The notes beneath the pieces are model-generated. The model was given only the letters and a program-made list of their open reading frames with translations, did not search any database and was not told where the DNA came from. The position numbers and the translations under genes are program-made. Below are positions 1 to 6,671 of a stretch of 8,309 nucleotides of DNA, in pieces. Position 1 is the stretch's first letter, and each line of letters opens with the position of its first letter. Origin of the DNA: Collinsella sp. (GTDB lineage Bacteria; Actinomycetota; Coriobacteriia; Coriobacteriales; Coriobacteriaceae); assembly GCA_014871545.1 (NCBI GenBank), contig WGSR01000062.1, forward strand, positions 1-8,309, written 5' to 3'.

Positions 1-2
1 TT

Positions 3-83
3 CGCGTGAATCTGGCGCTGCCGCTTTCGCGCGTAAAGGAAGCGTGCGACCGCCTGGACCGCTACGTTTTTAATGCACGGTAA
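3..83 (+). CDS. C-terminal end of a probable MalY/PatB-type PLP-dependent aminotransferase (partial)
   Basis: The open frame enters from the left edge and ends at TAA 81-83; the 26 visible residues begin RVNLALPLSRVKEAC and end DRYVFNAR. The pattern Arg-x-Asn-Leu-Ala-Leu-Pro, followed by an amphipathic helix with Val, Glu-Ala and Leu, resembles the last strand and helix of class I/II aminotransferases of the MalY/PatB (cystathionine beta-lyase) group, where the Arg would bind the substrate carboxylate. That is family knowledge applied to a very short piece. The lysine that binds PLP lies outside the window, so the call rests on the tail alone. The other two + frames close within the same stretch. 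It is separated from the next gene by a hairpin and a promoter-like site, so it is probably a different transcription unit. Confidence 0.5.
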   Translation, partial: RVNLALPLSRVKEACDRLDRYVFNAR

Positions 84-93
84 GTGAGCACTG

Positions 94-135
94 CATGTGG
101 GGACTTCTGCCAAGTCGGCTGGAAGGCCCCGCATG
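94..135 (+). other. Long intergenic hairpin, possible terminator of the upstream gene
   Basis: CATGTGGGG (94-102) pairs with CCCCGCATG (127-135), nine pairs including one G-U. The inside continues with CTTC (104-107) against GAAG (122-125) and GCC (109-111) against GGC (117-119), closing on a 5-base loop. It begins 11 bases after the stop of the upstream gene, where a terminator would be expected, but no T-tract follows (GTAAAACG). It could be a U-less terminator or a structured leader or small RNA. The pairing is seen directly; the role is inferred. Confidence 0.4.
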
Positions 136-176
136 GTAAAACGTCTGTAACCATTGGGCACTTGTGTGGTTTTGTT

Positions 177-185
177 TGCTATTAT
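177..185 (+). promoter_or_regulatory. Extended -10 promoter candidate for the solute-binding/kinase operon
   Basis: TGCTATTAT at 177-185 matches the extended -10 pattern TGnTATAAT at all but one position. The only upstream -35-like hexamer is TTGGGC (154-159) at a 20-base spacing, too long to count. Transcription would begin near 192 and leave a leader of about 36 bases before the ATG at 228. Sequence match only. Confidence 0.35.
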
Positions 186-227
186 TTCTGACCATTTTAG
201 TCTGTAAACAGGATCGTCTGGAGCTCG

Positions 228-545
228 ATGAAAAGACCCCGTCGCTCGGTTGCCATATCGTTGTTTGTCGCGCTTGCGGTGGCGAGTGCCTTTGTCGTAG
301 CGATAGCTGGCTGTTCTGGGCGTAATGGCGAAGCCTCGACGTCTGCATCAAAAGGTCTGGACGCCTCGCAGGTCAAAGACGACGACCTCAAGACGCTCAA
401 CGTCGGCAGCGCCCTCTATCCACCGTTTGTGTATACCGACGAGTGCGGCGATATCGTTGGCCTGGATGTCGAGATATTGACCGAGGCTTTGGCCCGCATT
501 GGTTACAAGCCAAAGTACCAGCTGATCGACTGGGAAAAGAAGTAA
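228..545 (+). pseudogene. Lipoprotein solute-binding protein (SBP_bac_3), N-terminal half before an in-frame stop
   Basis: This is the N-terminal part (105 codons) of an extracellular solute-binding protein of family 3, the class that binds amino acids and similar small polar ligands. A basic start (MKRPRRS) and a hydrophobic stretch (about residues 8-27) lead to the lipobox AIAGC, whose Cys should be lipidated and anchor the protein outside the membrane. A Ser/Gly/Ala-rich linker follows, then the start of the binding fold: LNVGSALYPPFVY, then the GLDVEILTEALARIGY segment typical of the first lobe. The frame stops at TAA 543-545 after IDWEKK, in the middle of lobe 1. The same frame continues as EMLASGELDCVMGSFSM, which normally follows directly in this family, so one codon was probably converted from CAA, GAA, AAA or a similar codon. 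The start is supported by the signal peptide and by GGAG four bases upstream. Alone, this half cannot form a binding site. Confidence 0.8.
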
Positions 546-548
546 GAG

Positions 549-1097
549 ATGCTGGCGAGCGGCGAACTCGATTGTGTCATGGGCAGCTTTAGCATGACGG
601 GTCGCAAAAACGAGTATCGTTGGGCCGGCCCGTACCTTGCGAGCCGCCAGGTGGTCGCGGTCGATCCCCAGAGCGATATCTACACGCTTGCCGATCTTGA
701 GGATAAGGTCGTGGCGGTCCAGTCCACCACCAAGCCCGAGGACATTTTGCTCAATCGTACAAATGAAAACGTTCCGCAGATCAAAGAGCTCTACTGCTTT
801 TCGGGCCGCTCATACCTGAATCCGGCGCTCGTCGAGGGTCTGGTCGACGCTATCGCCGCGCATGAGTCCTCGCTGCTCACCCACGAAAAAGACTATGGCG
901 TAACGTATCGCATTTTGGATGAGCCGCTGCTAGAGGTTGGTTTGGGCACCGCTTTCGATATCAACGATACGCGTGGCATCGACGTCAAGCTCACTCATGC
1001 CTATCAAGAAATGCTTGCCGATGGCACCATGGAACGCCTGGTGTCAAAGTACTTTGATGACCCTTCGCCATTTTTGAATATGGAGGGCCTGTCATGA
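549..1097 (+). pseudogene. Lipoprotein solute-binding protein (SBP_bac_3), C-terminal part after the in-frame stop
   Basis: This is the remainder of the same gene, in the same frame as 228-545. It begins at an ATG only three bases after the premature TAA and ends at TGA 1095-1097. It holds the end of lobe 1 (GELDCVMGSFSMTGRKNEYRW, with the Arg that contacts ligand carboxylate in the family probably being the one in TGRK), the hinge, and lobe 2 (LADLEDKVVAVQSTT, then LVDAIAAHESS). The C-terminal helix pattern, YQEMLADGTMERLVSKYF, is the usual end of SBP_bac_3 proteins. Joined with the N-terminal part it makes about 289 codons, a normal length for this family. A purine-rich stretch before the ATG (AAAAGAAGTAAGAG) might permit re-initiation, but the product would have no signal peptide and no first strand. 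The stop overlaps the kinase start as ATGA, which indicates translational coupling to the kinase and a role as its extracytoplasmic ligand sensor. Confidence 0.78.
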
Positions 1098-3286
1098 TCG
1101 ATGCGCCCGACCACGCTGCTCGGGAGCGGGGCAATCGTTCGGCAGGGGCATGGCTCCTTGTCGCTCTGCTGGGGATAGCGCTCTCGGTTGTTGCCGGCAT
1201 GATGAGCTACGGTTACACGACGGCCCAAGCCGAGCAGCGCTTTGCCGACGTTGTCGATTACGTGGCGACGCAGAGCCTTTCCTACGATGCATTCAACAGC
1301 GCCTATACAACCAAAAACCTGATTCGCGTTATGGAGATCGCCGGAGAGGCTGCCCGCGATATGGAGCGCGACGGTTCGGTGGATAACGCCATGCTGGAGC
1401 AATATGCCGACCAGTTCAACGTGAGCGCGCTGATCGTGACGGACGCATCGGGCAATTTGGTGTCCGAGTCCTCGACGGGCGATGTGGACTACGGGTCGCT
1501 CGCTACGTATCTCAAGGAAGCGCCCGTGCTGGAGGTGGTAGCCTATCCGCTTAAGTCCTATACCGCCCGCATCACGCTTGCGGATGATTCGGTCGCAGAC
1601 ATTGGCTGCGTGACCCGGCAAGATGGCGAGGGCGTCGTTATCGCGGTAAGGCATCAGAGTGCGAAGGCAGTTGCAAGCAATACGCTCAAGCTGCAGAGCC
1701 TGCTCGGTGGTTATGAGACCATTGACAGCGGCAATATCGTGATTGAAAGCGATGGCAAGGTCGTTGCGACCAATGCCGTTGAACCCACCATATTGGGCGT
1801 ATTCGATCTGCCTGCGACGGATGCCTTCATTGTCGACGGTATAAAGGATCGGTGCCCGGCTGGTAAGGTCAGATTGGTTAACGCCGACGGCGAGTGGTAT
1901 TTGGGCACGTTTGGAAAAGCGCGCGGGTTCTACGTGTACACCTATGCCTCGCCGCGGCGCTACTTTGAGGTTGTCGCGGCTGTTGCTGCCGGCGTGCTGG
2001 TGCTCTACAGCGGTGTTGTAGCCGTTGTTGTGATGGTGCGTCGCCGCGCTGATCGTCGACGTTTGACGGACTTGCTGCAGCAGGAGCGCGACTATGGCGA
2101 CAAGCTGGCAAAGGCGGCGCGTGAGGCCTCGTCTGCCAACTCGGCAAAGACGGAGTTTCTGCGTCGCATGAGCCACGATCTGCGCACGCCCATCAACGGC
2201 ATTCGCGGTATGGTCGAGGTCGGCGATGCCAATGCGGACGATCTGCAAAAGCAGACCGAGTGCCGCTCAAAAATCTGGACAGCATCGGGACTGCTGCTCG
2301 ACCTTGCCAACGAGGCACTCGATATGAGTCGCCTGGAGAGCGGGCGGGTCGATCTGGAGCTTGTTCCCACAAACTTGGCGACCCTCAACCACGAAGTGCG
2401 CGATATTCTTGAGCGCCAGGCCGAGGAGCGTCTGGTGACAATTATCTGCGACCAGCAGACCCTTGATCATCCCTATGCACGGGTGAGCGTGACGCACCTC
2501 AAGCGCTTGTTGCTCAATATTGCCGGCAATGCCGTCAAGTACAACCGCCAGGACGGCTATGTTCGCCTGGTGTGCCGCGAGGTGGAGCCAGCGGATGGCG
2601 TCCCCGTCTATGAATACACGATCGCCGACAACGGTATTGGCATGAGCGAGGAGTTCCAACAGCACCTCTACGAGCCGTTTTGCCGCGAGGAGCAACAGGT
2701 GGAAGGCGCCTCATCGGGAACTGGCCTGGGCGCGCCTATCGCAAAACAGTTGGTCGAGCTTATGGGCGGAACCATGAGCTTTACAAGCACCTTGGGGCAG
2801 GGGACGACGTTTACCATCCGCCTGCCGTTCGAGAAGTGCGACCGCTCCGAGATTCCTCAGGCAGTTCGCGTGGATGGGGACGGCGGCGATGCGCTCCAGG
2901 GCTTGCGCGTTTTGCTCGTAGAGGATAACGATCTGAATGCCGAGATCGCGCAGTTTACGCTCAGCCGTGCCGGTGCCGTCGTGACGCATGCTAAGGATGG
3001 CGAGTCTGCCGTCGAGATGTTTGCCGCGAGCGTGCCGTACGAGTACGACGTGGTGTTGATGGACATCATGATGCCCGGTATCGACGGCCTTGAGGCCACA
3101 CGTCGAATTCGAACACTCGATCGCGAGGATGCCGCGACTACGCCGATTATCGCCGTGAGCGCCAACGCCTTTGCCGACGACCGCAGGCTTTCGCGTGAGG
3201 CGGGCATGGACGCGCACCTGAGTAAACCCGTGAGTTCGCAGGAGCTCGTTGAGGCGCTTGCGCACATAGCCGCCGACGCTTCATAA
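1094..3286 (+). CDS. Hybrid sensor histidine kinase with extracytoplasmic sensor and C-terminal receiver domain
   Basis: A 730-residue membrane kinase that autophosphorylates on His and passes the phosphate to its own receiver. TM1 lies at about 19-39, followed by a roughly 250-residue extracytoplasmic region with the length and strand pattern of a double-Cache/PAS-like sensor (ALIVTDASGNLVSES; later GNIVIESDGKVVATN). TM2 is about 293-315, then a basic and coiled linker without HAMP. HisKA carries MSHDLRTPING with H361. HATPase_c shows the N box around N479, the G1 box DNGIGM at 512-517, and the G2 box GTGLGAPIAKQL starting at 542. The receiver begins near 605 with acidic E610/D611 (LLVEDND), phospho-acceptor D657 (LMDIMMPGIDG) and K711 (HLSKPV); all key residues are present. 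There is no output domain, so a separate Hpt or regulator must receive the phosphate. GGAGGG (1082-1087) sits six bases before the ATG, and the four-base overlap couples it to the solute-binding gene. The gene looks intact. Confidence 0.93.
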   Translation: MIDAPDHAARERGNRSAGAWLLVALLGIALSVVAGMMSYGYTTAQAEQRFADVVDYVATQSLSYDAFNSAYTTKNLIRVMEIAGEAARDMERDGSVDNAMLEQYADQFNVSALIVTDASGNLVSESSTGDVDYGSLATYLKEAPVLEVVAYPLKSYTARITLADDSVADIGCVTRQDGEGVVIAVRHQSAKAVASNTLKLQSLLGGYETIDSGNIVIESDGKVVATNAVEPTILGVFDLPATDAFIVDGIKDRCPAGKVRLVNADGEWYLGTFGKARGFYVYTYASPRRYFEVVAAVAAGVLVLYSGVVAVVVMVRRRADRRRLTDLLQQERDYGDKLAKAAREASSANSAKTEFLRRMSHDLRTPINGIRGMVEVGDANADDLQKQTECRSKIWTASGLLLDLANEALDMSRLESGRVDLELVPTNLATLNHEVRDILERQAEERLVTIICDQQTLDHPYARVSVTHLKRLLLNIAGNAVKYNRQDGYVRLVCREVEPADGVPVYEYTIADNGIGMSEEFQQHLYEPFCREEQQVEGASSGTGLGAPIAKQLVELMGGTMSFTSTLGQGTTFTIRLPFEKCDRSEIPQAVRVDGDGGDALQGLRVLLVEDNDLNAEIAQFTLSRAGAVVTHAKDGESAVEMFAASVPYEYDVVLMDIMMPGIDGLEATRRIRTLDREDAATTPIIAVSANAFADDRRLSREAGMDAHLSKPVSSQELVEALAHIAADAS

Positions 3287-3288
3287 GC

Positions 3289-3328
3289 ATATGGCCCGGT
3301 TCCAATGTTGGTTGGAACCGGGCCATAT
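3289..3328. terminator. Perfect 17-bp inverted repeat between convergent genes, likely bidirectional terminator
   Basis: ATATGGCCCGGTTCCAA (3289-3305) is the exact reverse complement of 3312-3328, with a six-base TGTTGG loop. It begins three bases after the stop of the + strand kinase and lies 27 bases past the stop of the - strand NimA-like gene, so it can serve both transcripts. Neither side has a real T-tract, which is unlike the textbook intrinsic terminator. The position and the perfect GC-rich stem make termination the likeliest role. Confidence 0.75.
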
Positions 3329-3355
3329 TGCTATTGATGAGGCCTGCTGAGGGAC

Positions 3356-3835
3356 TTACTTTTCTTGAATCTGCTTACCGCAGAGATGCTCAATCGTAAT
3401 CTCGTAGAGCTGGACGCCCTTAATGTCCTTGGCGATTTCCTCTTCGACTTCTTCGGCAGAAGGGTAGTACTTAAGGGCGAGCTGGCGGACTTTGTCCTCG
3501 ATAAACGCGGGGGTGTCATTCGCCAGGCGACAACGGCCAAAGACGACGGTGCTCATAACGTAGGGAGCCCAGTCGCCGTCCTGGTACCACTCGTTGCCGT
3601 AAACGGTAAAGCAGACCTTGTCATCGCGCTTGAGTGCGTCGACCTTGTGGCCAGCCTTGGCGCCATGGAAATAAATCTTGTCGTGCTCGGCGTCAAAGAA
3701 GTAGTTGACGGGAATGGCGTACGGGTAGCCATCGTCGCCGTTGACGGCAAAGACGCCGCGCTTGCAGGTGGCGAGCAGTTCGCGCGCTTCCTCGTCAGTG
3801 ATGGCGCGTTTCTTTCGACGTAAGGGCCTAAACAT
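3356..3835 (-). CDS. Pyridoxamine 5'-phosphate oxidase-fold protein, NimA-like flavoprotein
   Basis: A 159-residue soluble protein of the FMN-binding split-barrel (PPOx/NimA) family. The N-terminus MFRPLRRKKRAITDEEARELL, then GVFAVNGDDGYPYAIPVNYFF, IYFHGAKAGHKVDAL and KVCFTVYG is the typical series in which the barrel strands line a flavin or haem cofactor pocket and the GHK motif contacts phosphate. The C-terminal helix has the Lys/Tyr/Tyr-Pro stretch ALKYYPSAEEVEEEI. Members are often annotated as nitroimidazole resistance or 5-nitroimidazole reductase-like proteins, but most have no proven substrate, so resistance should not be assumed. The start is supported by AGAAAGGAAG about seven bases upstream. 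The upstream kinase stop lies 41 bases away on the same strand, so the gene may be the last of an operon or may have its own promoter. The length is normal and nothing appears broken. Confidence 0.88.
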   Translation of the reverse strand: MFRPLRRKKRAITDEEARELLATCKRGVFAVNGDDGYPYAIPVNYFFDAEHDKIYFHGAKAGHKVDALKRDDKVCFTVYGNEWYQDGDWAPYVMSTVVFGRCRLANDTPAFIEDKVRQLALKYYPSAEEVEEEIAKDIKGVQLYEITIEHLCGKQIQEK

Positions 3836-3875
3836 CGTTGGCTTCCTTTCTGCTGCGTATGGTGGTTGAGCACAA

Positions 3876-3881
3876 ACTATA
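3876..3881 (-). promoter_or_regulatory. Candidate -10 box (TATAGT) for the NimA-like gene
   Basis: Read on the - strand, TATAGT differs from TATAAT at one base and contains the TAG stop of the upstream kinase fragment. It lies 40 bases before the ATG at 3835. No good -35 hexamer is seen 16-18 bases further upstream. If real, it would let the NimA-like gene be expressed although the kinase upstream is broken. Confidence 0.3.
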
Positions 3882-4527
3882 GCGAAATGGATCCGTTTTT
3901 CTTGATGCGGGCGAGTATGTTTTTGAGCTTGTTAAAGTCGAGCGGTTTGGACAGATGGGCGTTCATGCCGGCGTCGTGTGCCGCCTTGGCGTCTTCGGCA
4001 AAGGCATTGGCGGTGAGCGCGATGATGGGGATATCGGCTGCATCGACCTTCTCGCTCAGACGAATCGCGCGGGTTACCTCGTAACCGTCCATGTCCGGCA
4101 TCATAATGTCCATCAGGATCGCATCGAAGCTGCCGGCGGGATGAGACAGGTACAGATCGACGACTTCGTTGCCGTTGACGGCGCGGGTGACCACGACGCC
4201 CTCGGATTCTAGCAGCGCCTGGGCAATCTCGGCATTCAATTCGTTGTCTTCGGCGAGCAGCACGTTCATGTTGGCAAGCGAGCAGTCGAGCGCCTTCTCG
4301 ACCGCATCCGTCCGCGCCTGGGGATTCTTGTCGATATCGAGCGGAATTTCCACGTAGAACGTGGTGCCCACATGGAGCTCGCTGGTGACTTCGATGGTGC
4401 CGCCCATCAGTTCAATAAGCGACTTGACGATTGGCATGCCCATGCCGGTTCCTTGGAACTTGCTGCGCGCATCGTCACCTTCTTGGGCAAACGGCTCATA
4501 GATATGCTTTAAAAACTCGGGAGCCAT
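3877..4527 (-). pseudogene. Second hybrid histidine kinase, C-terminal fragment (end of ATPase domain plus receiver), after a frameshift
   Basis: This 216-codon frame is the continuation of the kinase encoded upstream at 4509-6620, displaced by one base. It begins inside the G1 box; just before its first ATG the frame also encodes FCFSVSDTGIG, which is the missing piece. It then has the F box YEPFAQEGD, the G2 box GTGMGMPIVKSLIELMGG, and a receiver with LLAEDNELNAEIA, the phospho-acceptor Asp at fragment residue 140 (LMDIMMPDMDG) and the HLSKPL lysine. All receiver residues are intact, so decay appears recent. The ATG at 4527 is the internal Met of GIGMAPEF rather than a designed start. Without the kinase half, this piece could at most be a free receiver with a useless ATPase remnant. 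It is close in sequence to the receiver of the kinase at 1094-3286, which suggests the two kinases are paralogues. Confidence 0.85.
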
Positions 4528-6620
4528 GCCAATGCCGGTATCCGAAACGCTAAAGCAAAAGAGCCGCGCCCGTTATCGAGTGGCTTGGTCTTTGAGCTAA
4601 AGGTGACGGAGCCGCCGTGCTTGTTGTACTTAATGCTGTTGTCTAACAGGTTGATCATGATCTGTCGGATATGGGTGGGACTGCCGATCATGTATGGCCC
4701 CGTGGCGTACGGCAGACTATTGTCCTGCATTGTGATGCCGTTACTGGACGCGCGGAGCTTGCACAGCACCAGTGTATCGTCACAGAGCTCTTTGAGGTTA
4801 AAAGGCGCATGCTCCAGTGTTAGCTTGCGGTCTTCGATTTTGCCCATCTCGAGGATGTCGTTGATCAGCGAGAGCAGGTGATTGGCGGCAACGCGCGCCT
4901 TGGCACGGCTCTCGCGGGCGACTTGCATGTCGCCTTCCTTCAATTCCTCGATCTCGATAAGGCCCAGGATACCGTTGAGCGGCGTACGGATGTCGTGGCT
5001 CATGCGCGTGAGGAATGCCGTCTTAGCGGCGTTGGCAGCATCGGCTTTTTTGCGCTCAGTTCGAGCGCGCACGAGCGCCCAGATGAGCAGGACGATGCCG
5101 ACCGACAACATACCGATGAGGGTAGCTGCAATGGCGGTGCGGTTGCGATAAAGGAATTGAAGCGTGTTGGATTCCTGGGCCGTGTACGACGTGGAGGAGA
5201 AATTGCTTGCGGAGAGCGATTCTCCGGCATTGATGATGCCCTTGTTGATGATTCCCAACAGCTCGGGTTTTCCGCGCGAAATCCAGCACGAGAGCTCACA
5301 GGTGTCAGGGAGCTCGGCCGTCTCGCAGTCCTCGAGATCGTAACGGTCACCGATGGTTTTTACGCGTGAACTGGGAGCGACGATGCAGTGCGCCGTTCCC
5401 TTCCTGAGGGCGTCGAACGCTTCATCGTCGGATTGGTATTCGGTTACGGTCGCTGTGGGGAACAGACTTTCAAATACATTTTGGTTGATAAACGATGATT
5501 TGGTACAGGCGATGTTCTGAAGGTCTTTGTTCAGGTTGCCGCCGGTGTGGATGGCGGTGAGGGATGTGGTCCCCAACGATATCGACTGCACAACGCCTGA
5601 TTGCTCGGCAAACCAGTAATCTCGGTATACCGGCAGCGCAACGTCGATGCTTTCCTTTGACAGGGCCTTTGACATCATCTTGTAGTTATCAAAGGCGACG
5701 GTTTTGACCGTAATGCCAAATTTATCGTGCAACGTCGTCGCAAGCGATGCGAGCGAGCCTTCCATTTTGCCGTCTTCGTCTTCGTTGCAGTAGGGGAGTT
5801 TGCCCGTAATGTAGCCGAGCGTGATGGTGTTGTTGTTCGCCTTGAGCCAGGAACGTTCGGGGCCGTTGAGCGATGATGAACCGCTGTTTTGGGCCGAGTA
5901 GTTAGATTTGACTTCGTCGATATAGCGTGGGTTGACGCGGGCGATTGCCGTCATGGCGGCATTGATGTCGTTCATCAGGTCGGGGCGGCTTTTGGGAACG
6001 GCAAAGTAGTAGTCGTTCGAACCAATGTAGAACATGGGGGAGGCATTGGGCGACGAGATTGTGTCGTTCATGATGACGGCATCGACTTCGTCGTTTGCGA
6101 GCGCGTCGAAGAGATCGGATCCTCCGTCATACTCCTTGTATGTGCAGGCGATTCCTTCGCTGGCGAGCCATTGCTGGCCAACGAAGGTTTGCATGACGTC
6201 GGGGTTGCAACCGATAGTGAGACCCTGGAGTGCTTGAGGGTCACTCTTGGCCAGGTCGTCACGGTCGGGCCTGGCGTAGATGTAGTAGCGCTCGGTGCCC
6301 TCGGGGTTCGAGGAAAAGAGCAGCTTTTGGGCACGTTCCTCGGAGTAGGAGATGTTGGGCATGAGGTCGATCTCGCCTGCCTCGAGCATGTCCATAAGCT
6401 CGGTGAAGGTGCCGGAGACGTATTCGTACCGCCAGCCGGACGTGTAGTACGACAGGGTCTGGAGGTACTCGTAACCCCATCCCGAGAGACGCTCGCCGGG
6501 GGTGCCGTCCTGGAAGCCCTCGTTGCTGACGAGCCAGCCGACGCGGACCGTCTTGACTGGCTGACTAGAGTCATCGGGGACGTTCTTAAACGACTGGTCA
6601 TTGGGGACGTTCTTGTTTGA
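4509..6620 (-). pseudogene. Second hybrid histidine kinase, BvgS-like with tandem solute-binding domains; lacks a start and is frameshifted
   Basis: The open frame runs from just inside the repeat (TAG at 6621-6623) down to a stop at 4509. The first ATG is at 6395 (628 codons), but it lies inside the sensor domain without a Shine-Dalgarno sequence, and about 75 codons before it clearly belong to the protein: KTVRVGWLVSNEGFQ, then GWGYEYLQTLSYY. There is no ATG, GTG or TTG in frame among those 75 codons, and no signal peptide. In order there are a first SBP_bac_3 domain (GEIDLMPNISYSEERA), a second one (ITLGYITGKLPYCN onwards), a TM helix at about residues 421-442 counted from the ATG at 6395, a short linker, HisKA with H467 (MSHDIRTPLNG), and the N box of HATPase_c (INLLDNSIKYN). 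The frame is lost after DNGRGSF at a four-base A run (4557-4560 on the + strand); one extra base there would restore FCFSVSDTGIGM and join 3877-4527. The arrangement matches unorthodox BvgS/EvgS-type kinases in family knowledge. Confidence 0.85.
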
Positions 6621-6653
6621 CTAGTCATTTAAGAACGTCCCCAATGACTAGTT
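6562..6653. repeat. Compound repeat: two direct copies and one inverted copy of a ~28-bp unit forming a long palindrome
   Basis: The unit reads approximately TGACTAGTCATTGGGGACGTTCTTAAA in consensus, broken here into copies at 6562-6590 and 6591-6618 (direct) and an inverted copy at about 6624-6653. GGGGACGTTCTT is exact in both direct copies (6577-6588 and 6603-6614), and its complement is at 6631-6642. Arms 6592-6614 and 6631-6653 pair over 23 bases, with two G-U pairs in + strand RNA, around a loop centred on the perfect palindrome TGACTAGTCA (6618-6627). No transposase is present. It looks like a MITE- or REP-like dispersed element. It sits exactly where the second kinase loses its 5' end and about 70 bases before the potassium channel gene. 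The loop region holds TTGACT (6617-6622), a good -35 match, but no convincing -10 follows. Confidence 0.8.
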
Positions 6654-6671
6654 CCGTTTGCTGGGGAGGCG

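Noticed and set aside
543..545. Recoded stop codon (selenocysteine, pyrrolysine or programmed readthrough)
   Set aside because: TAA is not used for selenocysteine or pyrrolysine, no special structure is evident after it, and a single substitution is a simpler explanation.
1004..2248. A 414-codon open frame on the - strand opposite the first kinase
   Set aside because: It lies wholly antisense to a kinase with all its motifs in place, its protein has no recognisable domain, and long antisense frames are common in GC-rich genes.
3356..3835. Antibiotic (nitroimidazole) resistance gene
   Set aside because: The protein has the NimA-like fold, but the family is broad and mostly uncharacterised; nothing in the sequence proves nitroreductase activity or resistance.
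5889..6620. A 243-codon + strand frame opposite the sensor region of the second kinase
   Set aside because: The - strand here encodes clear SBP_bac_3 domains. The + frame is a low-complexity Val/Gly/Asp-rich translation with no ribosome site or domain.
6068..6628. A - strand frame starting at an ATG within the palindrome
   Set aside because: It is out of frame with the solute-binding domain, gives a Ser/Arg/Thr/Pro-rich product, and its repeated MTSxxRTSP start is only the repeat unit read in another frame. It would not rescue the missing kinase start.
6562..6653. CRISPR array
   Set aside because: There are only two direct copies lying next to each other without unique spacers, plus one inverted copy, and no cas genes. 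This is a palindromic repeat, not an array.
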